Shown here: positions 11,514 through 22,141 of the stretch, in pieces
Numbering within the stretch: the stretch's first letter is position 1
Layout: each line of letters begins with the position of its first letter
Origin: Adiantum capillus-veneris
Taxonomy: Eukaryota; Streptophyta; Polypodiopsida; Polypodiales; Pteridaceae
Direction of reading: 5' to 3'
DNA length: 57,901 nt
Assembly: GCA_014529385.2 (NCBI GenBank)
Contig: JABFUD020000319.1
Coordinates: forward strand, 1-57,901
Program-made: the position numbers and the translations under genes
The notes under the pieces: model-generated
Told to the model about the DNA's origin: nothing
The model's database searches: none
The model's input: only the letters and a program-made list of their open reading frames with translations

Positions 11514-12849
11514 ACATTGTCCTTCCCCTTAGGCTCATTGGAACCCTTGTTTTCCGGGGCTTATTATTTCTTTTACCCCCCGTTTGGAAATTGATTCGCG
11601 AGGCCACCATAGTATGATGTATTACCGCCGATATGGTACGTGGCCTTTGGGAGTTGACATACTCCGCCATTTCTTCGGTTAAGCCCGCACAAAATTGTTG
11701 CTTTTGCTCTCCAAAATCCAACTTTTTGAAGACAGTGGCTTTGAGTTGTAGGTCCCAAAACTTGTCTACATATTTGTGGATGGATTCATTGGGAGAGAGC
11801 TTTAAGCTTCGCCATTCGGTGAGTACTTTGTCTTTGGCATCGGTGGCCAAAAACTGCTTCATAATGGAAGCTCTTAAAGCCTTCCATGTTCGTGGAGCTT
11901 CACCGTTGGCTCGTAGGCTAGACCACCATTGTCTGGCGGACTTTTGAAAGTGCATAGCTACATGGCGTAGCTTAGAGGACTCCGTGAAGCCCTCATCTCC
12001 AAACGCCGCATCGAATTGCTGGATAAAGGCCAAAACTTTGTCTGTAGCACCGAAGGTGCCATCATAGGTAAGGAAAGAGATGCTCTTCCCTCCCTCTTTG
12101 AATTTCTTCAGCTTGGACGACCTCTTCCATGCGGCATAGGATTTCCTATGGCCTCTTCTTTTTGATGGTTCAAAAGTTGCACCATCACTTTCTTCAGAAG
12201 ATGAAGAATTTGAAGAAGGTGGAGAAGAGGGTGACCTCTTTCTCGCCTTTTTCTTGTCTTGATCTTTGTCGTCTTCACCATAGCTTTCATAAGAGGAAGA
12301 GGATGAAGAAGATGGAGAAGAGGGTGTCCTCTTTCTCGCCTTTTTCTTCTCTTGCTTTTTATCATCCCTCTTTGAATTATGGCGTGGAGAAGAGTGTGAT
12401 GGTCTTCTCCGCTTTGGTGGTGATGGAGAGCGTTTAGCCCGCCGTCTTCGTCGAGCCATCTCCGCCGAGGTGGCGGGAGACTCGCTTCTTTCTCGTTCCT
12501 TCGGTGGAGGCTCTTGAGTTCTCCTTTGGGAAGGAGATGCATCATCAAGAAGTAAGTTCTTGAGCCCTTCATATGGATTCTCTTCTTCTTCCCGAATCGG
12601 AGAGAGACCTCTTTTGGTAGTCTCACAAGGAGGCTTCCTAGGTGTTCTCTCGTCATGGTGATGAGCTTGGAGAATCCCGTGAGCACGGAGCTGCCGTTGC
12701 ACTTCACTTTGGAGAGATGGATTGCCCATGGCTTGTTGAAGCCTAGAAACAAGATAGTTAACAAGCATTGAAGCATCATTAGTAGCTTGCTCATGAGCAA
12801 AATCAAAGTTATCAACATTAATTTCACTCTCTTTACTATTGTCAGCCAT
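11512..12849 (-). pseudogene. truncated second copy of the gypsy gag ORF
   Basis: 445-codon frame nearly identical to the first part of the intact polyprotein at 20150. It includes the Ser/Arg/Lys-rich low-complexity region, the retrotransposon Gag core (KSARQWWSSLRANGEAPR) and start MADNSKESE. One missing G near 11560, relative to the intact copy, shifts the frame before the zinc knuckle. Homology stops at about 11513 inside the gag linker, and foreign gypsy integrase sequence follows at once. Its LTR is the one at 13252-14842, with PBS at 13239-13250, so it shares that LTR with the full copy. Confidence 0.9.
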
Positions 12850-13238
12850 TCTAACAACTTTTAGGTGTACTTTGGCACTTCAAGCCCTAGTTGCTACTCC
12901 TCTTTACCCCTTTAGAAAAAGCACTCAAGCTACTGTACCCGCGGCTCGAATACCATTAATTGCAAGGAATAGAAGAGAGGGTCTTTCGACACCAAAACAG
13001 CACCGGCTCCTGTCAAGCTTCTAATAGCTCAATAGTGGTTAAGCCGTAGGCAAGCCCCGTAGGACTCCATTATTAAGACCATAGCTCTCGACGGTGATGC
13101 CCCGTTAACTGCACAAAGGCAGGCGCACTGCAAGGCTGAAAAATCCCTATTCTACTTACTCACAGGCAATTAATAATACCAACCATTTGTAGCTAGCTTG
13201 AGGACCTCCCTTCTTGAGCAAGAAAAGAGAAACCTTGA

Positions 13239-13250
13239 GCTCTGATACCA
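13239..13250 (-). other. primer binding site of truncated gypsy copy
   Basis: Minus strand TGGTATCAGAGC, a perfect match to the initiator-Met tRNA complement, separated by one base from the LTR end at 13252. The leader 12850-13238 between it and the Gag start is almost identical to 20151-20539. Confidence 0.9.
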
Positions 13251-13251
13251 A

Positions 13252-14842
13252 TGGAACATTTAATGGCCTAAAATCTTATGTGTAGCGGAAATTAGCATGA
13301 ACATAGTGGGCATTTCATTAGAATAGATTCCTAATGAGAATTACAAGAGTGCTTGGGTGGAGAGAGCAACAAAAAGCATAACACCTAGTTAGATAGCATC
13401 GACAATACTTTCAAAAGAGAGAGCAATTAAGCTATTGACAACAGTTGAGGACCGGATTTGCATGGAGCCGGTCCCCCCTCCAAAAGGCTTTGTATTATGG
13501 TTTCTCCCATCAAGAGAGACATTGTACAATACAATTCTTTGTGTTCCTTCAAGACTAGCTAGTGCAATGAAGATGGAAGCTTCATACACCAAGCAAAACA
13601 CTTAATCAAACACAACTTGAATTATCCCCGTTCTCAGACCCAAGACCTCACACACCTTCGAAGATGGTGAGAGCTAGCAGGGTATGAGAGTAGATTGAGA
13701 GGAAAAAGAAGTATCTTACGAGAAAGAAGTACATCTCCTCACATAATCACTCATATTAGCATAGCTTAGCTTAGTAATTAGCTTGGTAGAGAAGATGAGC
13801 ATGCATTGAAGCTTGGCTCTTGGTTGGATTTGCATCCACATGCCAAGAGAGTGTTGATGTAGGCTTCTATCTCACAAGCTTGGAGTAGGTGATGAGCTCT
13901 CCATTAAAGCTTGGGAGGAGATAGAGTATTTTTCCCTTCACACATGGTCAAGTGTGAGAGTGTGTGTGTCAATGCCAAGCAAAAATCAGCCCCCCCTCTC
14001 TCTTGGGCGAGCCCTAGCTGCTAATCAGGTCTGGCTTTTGCCTCATTGGACCTCCCCAGGTCAAGCCAATAGGAATTAAGCAGCATAAGTGATAGCCTTC
14101 TGACATGTGTCCCCCTTTCCCCTTTTGTGAGAGCTTTAGGTAATTAAATAATTAAACTAAACTCTCATTGGACCCCTTTGCCTCCTGGCCAATAGGAATC
14201 AGGCAAGCCATGGGGCTCCTGAATGCTCATTGGACCCCTTGGGAGACTGCCCAATAGTCTTCTAGGAGACTTAATTCTCATTGGTTTCTTTTATTAAATG
14301 TTTTTAAATTAATTAAACTAGATTTACTCTAGCTTAATTCTCATTGGTCCACTTCAAGGGTCTTCCAATAGGAATTGGGCACACCTTGTGGGCATCTGGC
14401 CTAGGGAGCTGACATGTGTCCCTCATTCCCTTTGTGTAAAGGGAGCCTGTGTGTGTGTGTGTGGCTTTCTCTCTCATCCCCTAGCTTTGGGGCTCGCCCC
14501 CTCCCATGTAGGGATGTAGAAAGACTTTTTGGGCACACACTAAGCATCCAATTTTCCCTAGGGTTGACCTTTGGACACAACCTTTGAATTTTGGAACCTT
14601 AGCATTTTGGAAGTCTTAATGGGCTGAACCTTAGGGTCTTTTTGGCCCATTGTTTCACATGGCTCTTTTGCAGATGGCCCCCCCTTTGGATCCCTATTTT
14701 CCCTCCTTTGGATCCCTACTGTGGCCGGTCTGCTAACTTAACCAATATTCTAGCTTTTTCTCCCTTGGCACTTCCCCACATTAAATGATCAGTTTAATAT
14801 GAGAAAATCATTTAGGAGAATTAGATATTGATTATTATGACA
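13252..14842 (-). mobile_element. gypsy LTR, shared middle copy of tandem array
   Basis: 1591-bp LTR beginning TGTCATAATAATC and ending ...AATGTTCCA on the minus strand (its partner ends ...TGTTACA). It is aligned with 20553-22141 over its whole length; by eye I find about six substitutions and one TG-repeat length change. It is the 3' LTR of the intact element and also stands as 5' LTR of the truncated copy. U3 has repeated inverted CCAAT modules (14041-14380); the R/U5 part has a GGACCGG/CCGGTCC stem (13449-13474). Confidence 0.93.
14041..14380. repeat. array of inverted CCAAT-box modules in LTR U3
   Basis: Units of the form TCATTGGACC...GCCAATAGGAATT recur at 14042-14077, 14164-14199, 14226-14256 (partial), 14277-14286 (half) and 14340-14376. 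ATTGG and CCAAT face each other 22-26 bp apart, with short GGACC/GGTC-like sequence between them. The same array is in the partner LTR at about 21342-21680. CCAAT boxes bind NF-Y in plants; a promoter or enhancer role is inference. Confidence 0.6.
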
Positions 14843-15200
14843 TTACCTCTCTCTTGAAATCATAGTCGTCCTCGACTATGGTGTAGAGAAGATAAAGCAT
14901 ATGCATGAGTCCTTTTCTTAGCGGGTAGAGGATCCCTATGTTACCCTACGACATCATTCCATAATGGATGACTAGTCCATTTGGCGCTTGAGAGCCTGAG
15001 GCTGCCGCAAGCATGTCTGCACATTAGTCCTATCAGTCTTCCATAGTAGAGTGACAAGCTCTACTTGGTGTTTGGGAGACGTCGTCTCCACAAACTTGAT
15101 CTAAGCATGCATACTACTTCATTTTTGTGCACAAATAAAGAAAAAGAGAGTCTTATAAGACAAAAATTTTTTGTTCATTTTTAACATTTTGTACATTTGC
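14843..15200 (-). other. 3' untranslated part and polypurine tract of intact gypsy element
   Basis: Between the stop of gag-pol and its 3' LTR. The minus strand next to the LTR reads AAGAGAGAGGTAA then TGTCAT, so the plus-strand primer purine tract is at about 14844-14857. The remaining bases carry no ORF. Confidence 0.75.
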
Positions 15201-18200
15201 TTACTCTTGGGAAGCATTGTAAGCATTGACAAGGTTTAGGTTATCCTTTAATTGTATGCCTTGCATCCATCTAGCATCTTCAAAAGGATAATTCTTAAAC
15301 TTAATAAGATATCGTCGGATAGTCTTACCGCCTCTTAATACCTTGTCTTCATGTCGGAGAATGGACTCGGGCTGCAGCACCTCCTCGTGGTCCTCGATCT
15401 CCGGTGGGTCTTCAATAGTTGGTTCTTGAGGTGGCTCTCCTTTGTAAGGCTTTAAGAGGCTCACATGAAAAGCATTGTGTATGAGCCAATGATTGGGCAA
15501 CTTAAGTTGATAGGCCATCTCATTGATTGGCCTAAGAATCTGGAAGGGACCATAGTACCTTTTTGCTAGTTTAGCATAGTACTTTTGGTGGCCCGTAGGA
15601 TTCTTGCCCGTCGTGTGCCTTAATCGAGCCTTGGGAAACTTTAACAAGACCCAATCGTTTTCTTTAAAGGCTTGGGCTCTTCTGTGCTTGTCAGCAGCAG
15701 CCTTTTGCCTTTGCTGTGAGATAGAGATAGCATCCTTAATCTTTTGGAAAGATTCTTGTAGGTCTCGGCTATACTCATCTGCAGCGAAGATCTTCCCATG
15801 TACCTTAAGTAGCAAGGGACTTTTTGATCTTCCCTCAATTACCTCGAAAGGTGCTTTTCCTGTAGAAGTATGTACAGTGTTATTGTAAGCATACTCTACT
15901 AAGGGTAAGTACTTCTCCCATTGGGATCTTTGATCTACTTCCGTTACATAGGCTTTTAGTAGATCGAGAATGGTTAGGTTAGCTATTTCACTTTGGCCAT
16001 CAGTTTGTGGATGATAGGCCGAAGAGAAGTTTAGCCTTGTTCCTAAATTCTCAAAGAGACCCTTCCAGAAATTACTGGTCATTCTAGGATCTCTATCCGA
16101 CACTATGGACATTGGCAAGCCATGGTACTTGAAAATTTGTGAAATGAAGAGGGTTGCCATTTGATGGGCTTTGATAGTCTTTTTGACAGGTATAAAATGA
16201 GCTTGTTTACTGAACCTGTCTACTATCGTCCATATTCCCGTATTCCCATGGATAGACTTAGGCAATCCAAAGATAAAATCCATGGATATGCTCTCCCACG
16301 GTGAATTAGGGATTGGCAAGGGTTGAAGCAATCCAAGTTGCTTCCCTCTATCAAATTTTGTCTTTTGACATACCACACATTTGGAAACATACTCGTGTAT
16401 GTTCACTTTCATGGTAGGCCAATAGAAATATGTTTCAATTCCCTTTAGGGTAGACTGAATCCCTCTATGCCCCGCATATGGGGGAGCATGAGATTCATAC
16501 ATTACTTTCTCACGTAGTGAGTTAGTAACGCATAGTCTATTGCCATAGAGAAGATAACCATCTTGTAAAGTAAATGGTTCTTCTTTCTTCCCTAATGCAA
16601 GGGCTGAAATCACATCTCTAAAATCGGGATCAATAGCATACTCATCTATCATTGAAGATAGATCATTGTGAGTTGCTATGGAAACCGCATTCACTCTCGG
16701 TCGTCTTGAGAGTGCATCGGCTACTTGATTATGCTTGCCAGCAATGTGAGCAATATGAAAATGAAATTGCGAAAGGAAATTTGCCCACCTCATTTGTTTG
16801 TCGGAGAGCTTGGTCTGCGTCATGAAGTACTTAAGACTTTGGTGATCCGTTCGCAGAATGAAAGGAGTCCCCAATAAATAGTGCTTCCATGAGTCTAAGG
16901 CATGTAGAACTGCAAGGAGTTCTTTTTCGTATATGCCTAGAGCTTGCTCAACAGGGTCGAGCCTTCGACTCTCATAGCCTATGGCGTGCCCTTCTTGGAG
17001 CAAAACAGCCCCAAGGCAATCACCACAAGCATCACATTGGACCTCAAATGGTTTTGAGAGATCCGGTAGTGTAAGCACAGGTTGAGAGATAAGCTTTTCT
17101 TTAAGCTTTTCGAAAGCATTGTTCTCCTTAGCAGACCACGTATACCTAACATTTTTCTTTGTTAGGTCATGTAATGGTCCCGCAATTTGTGAGAACTTTT
17201 CTATGAAGCGTCTATAGTATGCACACATACCTATAAAGCTTCTTAGTTCATGAAGATTCCTTGGTTTAGGCCATCCTTTTATTACCTCTAACTTGGATGG
17301 ATCCATTTGGATTCCATCTTGAGAGATAATGTGACCTAAATATTGAATCTCTTGCAAGAAAAATTCACTTTTCTTTCGATTAACATAAAGTTTATTCTCT
17401 CTTAAAACTTGAAATATTACCTGGAGGTGTTGCTTGTGTTCCTCCAATGAATTAGAGTAGATGATAATATCATCAAAGAACACTCCAGTGAAGGTTCGAT
17501 GAGGCCTGAACAGCTTCTCCATCAAGCGGTTAAATGTGGCTGGTGCATTAGTCAAGCCAAAAGGCATGACAATGTATTCGTAAAGACCAAATGTAGTACG
17601 AAATGCGGTCTTTACAATGTCTTGATCAACTATCCTTATTTGATGATAGCCACTTTTTAGGTCAATCCTACTGAAGTAGGTCGATCCTTGTAGCTTATCA
17701 AATAGGTCTTCTACCCGTGGAACGGGAAACCTATTCTTGATAGTGATCCTATTTAGTGCTCTATAGTCGACACACATACGATATGTGCCGTCTTTCTTTT
17801 GCACTAATAGCACAGGTGAGCAAAATGGAGATGAGCTAGGCCTAACCATGCCCTTCTCAATTAACTCATGCACTTGCCGCATAATCTCCTCTTGTTGAGC
17901 TTGAGAAACTCTATAAGGAGGTTTGTTAGGCGGTGAACTTCCTGGAAGAAGTTCAATTGCATGGTCGTCATTACCTCGTTTAGGAGGTAGCTCACAAGGG
18001 ATGTCGTCAATAAAGACATCTTGAAACCCCTTGAGAAAATTGGATAACTCTAATTCCTTTTGGTTGCTTTTATTTTCTTTTGCTAAAGCATTAGGTTCAT
18101 TTTGAGAATCTTTAACAAAAATCATGTACACGGAAATAGAGCTCTTTATTGACTTGTTGAAAGCTGGTGTATGTACAATGGGGATGGTGTTACCCATCTC

Positions 18201-20150
18201 CTTAGCATCTATATACATGTCCTTTTCCCTGAACTTAAAGGAGATTCTCCTTTCAGGAAATTTAACATGGGCAGCCAGACGGTCAAACCATGGTGCCCCT
18301 AGGATTACATCCTCATGCTTGAGAGGAGAGATAAAGAAGTCCTCTTTGTCCACATAGCCTTGGACATGAAGCCTCAATTTCCCGATTAAGGGAGTGACTG
18401 AAGCTTCTTGCCCCTTGAAGGCACTGTCTGCGGGTAGGATATCTCCCATCTCGTAGGATTGTATGCCTAGCTTGGTGGCTAACTCCATAGATATGAAATT
18501 GTGAGTAGAACCAGGGTCAAAGAGAATAAAAGCATCATGTTCTCTTACCTTTCCCCAAGCATGGCATAGAGGAGATCCTTTGTGGTGAGTTTGGTGAATC
18601 TCCTCCTCTTGGATTTCAACCAAAGAAGCTCTAGGAGGATCTTGGCGGTTGTTCTTTTGGGGACAAGCGCGGTACGCATGCCCTTGTTCGCCGCACTTGA
18701 AACACCGGTTATCTTTACGATAACGCTCAAGCTCTTCAGGAGAGAGTTTATTCTTTCCTTTGTAAACTCCCTTCTCTTTAGCTTTGTTGGAATTGCCCTT
18801 AGGAGACTTTTGGACATTGTCCTTCCCCTTAGGCTCATTGGAACCCTTGTTTTCCGGGGGCTTATTATTTCTTTTACCCCCCGTTTGGAAATTGATTCGC
18901 GAGGCCACCATAGTATGGTGTATTACCGCCGATATGGTACGTGGCCTTTGGGAGTTGACATACTCCGCCATTTCTTCGGTTAAGCCCGCACAAAATTGTT
19001 GCTTTTGCTCTCCAAAATCCAACTTTTTGAAGACAGTGGCTTTGAGTTGTAGGTCCCAAAACTTGTCTACATATTTGTGGATGGATTCATTGGGAGAGAG
19101 CTTTAAGCTTCGCCATTCGGTGAGTACTTTGTCTTTGGCATCGGTGGCCAAAAACTGCTTCATAATGGAAGCTCTTAAAGCCTTCCATGTTCGTGGAGCT
19201 TCACCGTTGGCTCGTAGGCTAGACCACCATTGTCTGGCGGACTTTTGAAAGTGCATAGCTACATGGCGTAGCTTAGAGGACTCCGTGAAGCCCTCATCTC
19301 CAAACGCCGCATCGAATTGCTGGATAAAGGCCAAAACTTTGTCTGTAGCACCGAAGGTGCCATCATAGGTAAGGAAAGAGATGCTCTTCCCTCCCTCTTT
19401 GAATTTCTTCAGCTTGGACGACCTCTTCCATGCGGCATAGGATTTCCTATGGCCTCTTCTTTTTGATGGTTCAAAAGTTGCACCATCACTTTCTTCAGAA
19501 GATGAAGAATTTGAAGAAGGTGGAGAAGAGGGTGACCTCTTTCTCGCCTTTTTCTTGTCTTGATCTTTGTCGTCTTCACCATAGCTTTCATAAGAGGAAG
19601 AGGATGAAGAAGATGGAGAAGAGGGTGTCCTCTTTCTCGCCTTTTTCTTCTCTTGCTTTTTATCATCCCTCTTTGAATTATGGCGTGGAGAAGAGTGTGA
19701 TGGTCTTCTCCGCTTTGGTGGTGATGGAGAGCGTTTAGCCCGCCGTCTTCGTGGAGCCATCTCCGCCGAGGTGGCGGGAGACTCGCTTCTTTCTCGTTCC
19801 TTCGGTGGAGGCTCTTGAGTTCTCCTTTGGGAAGGAGATGCATCATCAAGAAGTAAGTTCTTGAGCCCTTCATATGGATTCTCTTCTTCTTCCCGAATCG
19901 GAGAGAGACCTCTTTTGGTAGTCTCACAAGGAGGCTTCCTAGGTGTTCTCTCGTCATGGTGATGAGCTTGGAGAATCCCGTGAGCACGGAGCTGCCGTTG
20001 CACTTCACTTTGGAGAGATGGATTGCCCATGGCTTGTTGAAGCCTAGAAACAAGATAGTTAACAAGCATTGAAGCATCATTAGTAGCTTGCTCATGAGCA
20101 AAATCAAAGTTATCAACATTAATTTCACTCTCTTTACTATTGTCAGCCAT
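15201..20150 (-). CDS. intact Ty3/gypsy chromovirus Gag-Pol polyprotein
   Basis: Uninterrupted 1649-codon frame. Residues 120-235 are Ser/Arg/Lys rich; Gag core is about 255-420; zinc knuckle CFKCGEQGHAYRAC at 483-496; protease loop FDPGST with Asp545 (Pro in place of the usual Ser or Thr). RT is about 765-945 with CVDYRALN and FFDD at 891-894. RNase H is about 1035-1150 (Asp1040, Glu1077, Asp1102, Asp1145). Integrase has H1221/H1228/C1258/C1261 zinc residues and Asp1291, Asp1352, Glu1388, exact D-35-E spacing, then a GPF motif near 1534. A chromodomain lies at about 1590-1640 (YLIKFKNYPFEDARW). All catalytic residues are present, Gag and Pol share one frame, and the flanking LTRs are nearly identical, so it is young and possibly competent. 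The chromodomain would bias insertion to heterochromatin (family knowledge). Confidence 0.97.
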   Translation of the reverse strand: MADNSKESEINVDNFDFAHEQATNDASMLVNYLVSRLQQAMGNPSLQSEVQRQLRAHGILQAHHHDERTPRKPPCETTKRGLSPIREEEENPYEGLKNLLLDDASPSQRRTQEPPPKERERSESPATSAEMAPRRRRAKRSPSPPKRRRPSHSSPRHNSKRDDKKQEKKKARKRTPSSPSSSSSSSYESYGEDDKDQDKKKARKRSPSSPPSSNSSSSEESDGATFEPSKRRGHRKSYAAWKRSSKLKKFKEGGKSISFLTYDGTFGATDKVLAFIQQFDAAFGDEGFTESSKLRHVAMHFQKSARQWWSSLRANGEAPRTWKALRASIMKQFLATDAKDKVLTEWRSLKLSPNESIHKYVDKFWDLQLKATVFKKLDFGEQKQQFCAGLTEEMAEYVNSQRPRTISAVIHHTMVASRINFQTGGKRNNKPPENKGSNEPKGKDNVQKSPKGNSNKAKEKGVYKGKNKLSPEELERYRKDNRCFKCGEQGHAYRACPQKNNRQDPPRASLVEIQEEEIHQTHHKGSPLCHAWGKVREHDAFILFDPGSTHNFISMELATKLGIQSYEMGDILPADSAFKGQEASVTPLIGKLRLHVQGYVDKEDFFISPLKHEDVILGAPWFDRLAAHVKFPERRISFKFREKDMYIDAKEMGNTIPIVHTPAFNKSIKSSISVYMIFVKDSQNEPNALAKENKSNQKELELSNFLKGFQDVFIDDIPCELPPKRGNDDHAIELLPGSSPPNKPPYRVSQAQQEEIMRQVHELIEKGMVRPSSSPFCSPVLLVQKKDGTYRMCVDYRALNRITIKNRFPVPRVEDLFDKLQGSTYFSRIDLKSGYHQIRIVDQDIVKTAFRTTFGLYEYIVMPFGLTNAPATFNRLMEKLFRPHRTFTGVFFDDIIIYSNSLEEHKQHLQVIFQVLRENKLYVNRKKSEFFLQEIQYLGHIISQDGIQMDPSKLEVIKGWPKPRNLHELRSFIGMCAYYRRFIEKFSQIAGPLHDLTKKNVRYTWSAKENNAFEKLKEKLISQPVLTLPDLSKPFEVQCDACGDCLGAVLLQEGHAIGYESRRLDPVEQALGIYEKELLAVLHALDSWKHYLLGTPFILRTDHQSLKYFMTQTKLSDKQMRWANFLSQFHFHIAHIAGKHNQVADALSRRPRVNAVSIATHNDLSSMIDEYAIDPDFRDVISALALGKKEEPFTLQDGYLLYGNRLCVTNSLREKVMYESHAPPYAGHRGIQSTLKGIETYFYWPTMKVNIHEYVSKCVVCQKTKFDRGKQLGLLQPLPIPNSPWESISMDFIFGLPKSIHGNTGIWTIVDRFSKQAHFIPVKKTIKAHQMATLFISQIFKYHGLPMSIVSDRDPRMTSNFWKGLFENLGTRLNFSSAYHPQTDGQSEIANLTILDLLKAYVTEVDQRSQWEKYLPLVEYAYNNTVHTSTGKAPFEVIEGRSKSPLLLKVHGKIFAADEYSRDLQESFQKIKDAISISQQRQKAAADKHRRAQAFKENDWVLLKFPKARLRHTTGKNPTGHQKYYAKLAKRYYGPFQILRPINEMAYQLKLPNHWLIHNAFHVSLLKPYKGEPPQEPTIEDPPEIEDHEEVLQPESILRHEDKVLRGGKTIRRYLIKFKNYPFEDARWMQGIQLKDNLNLVNAYNASQE

Positions 20151-20539
20151 TCTAACAACTTTTAGGTGTACTTTGGCACTTCAAGCCCTAGTTGCTACTC
20201 CTCTTTACCCCTTTAGAAAAAGCACTCAAGCTACTGTACCCGCGGCTCGAATACCATTAATTGCAAGGAATAGAAGAGAGGGTCTTTCGACACCAAAACA
20301 GCACCGGCTCCTGTCAAGCTTCTAATAGCTCAATAGTGGTTAAGCCGTAGGCAAGCCCCGTAGGACTCCACTATTAAGACCATAGCTCTCGACGGTGATG
20401 CCCCGTTAACTGCACAAAGGCAGGCGCACTGCAAGGCTGAAAAATCCCTATTCTACTTACTCACAGGCAATTAATAATACCAACCATTTGTAGCTAGCTT
20501 GAGGACCTCCCTTCTTGAGCAAGAAAAGAGAAACCTTGA

Positions 20540-20551
20540 GCTCTGATACCA
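20540..20551 (-). other. primer binding site of intact gypsy element
   Basis: Minus strand TGGTATCAGAGC one base inside the LTR, complementary to initiator-Met tRNA. The 388-bp leader 20151-20539 to the Gag start has no long ORF in the sense direction. Confidence 0.93.
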
Positions 20552-20552
20552 A

Positions 20553-22141
20553 TGTAACATTTAATGGCCTAAAATCTTATGTGTAGCGGAAATTAGCATG
20601 AACATAGTGGGCATTTCATTAGAATAGATTCCTAATGAGAATTACAAGAGTGCTTGGGTGGAGAGAGCAACAAAAAGCATAACACCTAGTTAGATAGCAT
20701 CGACAATACTTTCAAAAGAGAGAGCAATTAAGCTATTGACAACAGTTGAGGACCGGATTTGCATGGAGCCGGTCCCCCCTCCAAAAGGCTTTGTATTATG
20801 GTTTCTCCCATCAAGAGAGACATTGTACAATACAATTCTTTGTGTTCCTTCAAGACTAGCTAGTGCAATGAAGATGGAAGCTTCATACACCAAGCAAAAC
20901 ACTTAATCAAACACAACTTGAATTATCCCCGTTCTCAGACCCAAGACCTCACACACCTTCGAAGATGGTGAGAGCTAGCAGGGTATGAGAGTAGATTGAG
21001 AGGAAAAAGAAGTATCTTACGAGAAAGAAGTACATCTCCTCACATAATCACTCATATTAGCATAGCTTAGCTTAGTAATTAGCTTGGTAGAGAAGATGAG
21101 CATGCATTGAAGCTTGGCTCTTGGTTGGATTTGCATCCACATGCCAAGAGAGTGTTGATGTAGGCTTCTATCTCACAAGCTTGGAGTAGGTGATGAGCTC
21201 TCCATTAAAGCTTGGGAGGAGATAGAGTATTTTTCCCTTCACACATGGTCAAGTGTGAGAGTGTGTGTGTCAATGCCAAGCAAAAATCAGCCCCCCCTCT
21301 CTCTTGGGCGAGCCCTAGCTGCTAATCAGGTCTGGCTTTTGCCTCATTGGACCTCCCCAGGTCAAGCCAATAGGAATTAAGCAGCATAAGTGATAGCCTT
21401 CTGACATGTGTCCCCCTTTCCCCTTTTGTGAGAGCTTTAGGTAATTAAATAATTAAACTAAACTCTCATTGGACCCCTTTGCCTCCTGGCCAATAGGAAT
21501 CAAGCAAGCCATGGGGCTCCTGAATGCTCATTGGACCCTTTGGGAGACTGCCCAATAGTCTTCTAGGAGACTTATTTCTCATTGGTTTCTTTTATTAAAT
21601 GTTTTTAAATTAATTAAACTAGATTTACTCTAGCTTAATTCTCATTGGTCCACTTCAAGGGTCTTCCAATAGGAATTGGGCACACCTTGTGGGCATCTGG
21701 CCTAGGGAGCTGACATGTGTCCCTCATTCCCTTTGTGTAAAGGGAGCCTCTGTGTGTGTGTGGCTTTCTCTCTCATCCCCTAGCTTTGGGGCTCGCCCCC
21801 TCCCATGTAGGGATGTAGAAAGACTTTTTGGGCACACACTAAGCATCCAATTTTCCCTAGGGTTGACCTTTGGACACAACCTTTGAATTTTGGAACCTTA
21901 GCATTTTGGAAGTCTTAATGGGCTGAACCTTAGGGTCTTTTTGGCCCATTGTTTTACATGGCTCTTTTGCAGATGGCCCCCCCTTTGGATCCCTATTTTC
22001 CCTCCTTTGGATCCCTACTGTGGCCGGTCTGCTAACTTAACCAATATTCTAGCTTTTTCTCCCTTGGCACTTCCCCACATTAAATGATCAGTTTAATATG
22101 AGAAAATCATTTAGGAGAATTAGATATTGATTATTATGACA
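20553..22141 (-). mobile_element. gypsy 5' LTR of intact element
   Basis: 1589-bp LTR, TGTCATAATAATC...AATGTTACA on the minus strand, matching 13252-14842. The outer flank at 22142 is the reading frame of an older gypsy RT, showing the insertion target. The five bases after the LTR are ATCTA; the partner target duplication is not available because the left side of the array is deleted. Confidence 0.94.

Noticed and set aside
12108-12857. 249-codon frames at 12108-12857 and 19409-20158, minus strand
   Set aside because: They overlap the gypsy gag in another frame; the composition is a shadow of the Ser/Arg-rich region.
18784-19248. Plus-strand frames opposite the gypsy gag-pol (e.g. 18784-19248, 11633-11947)
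   Set aside because: Antisense shadows of a strongly coding minus strand; identical in both copies only because the DNA is.
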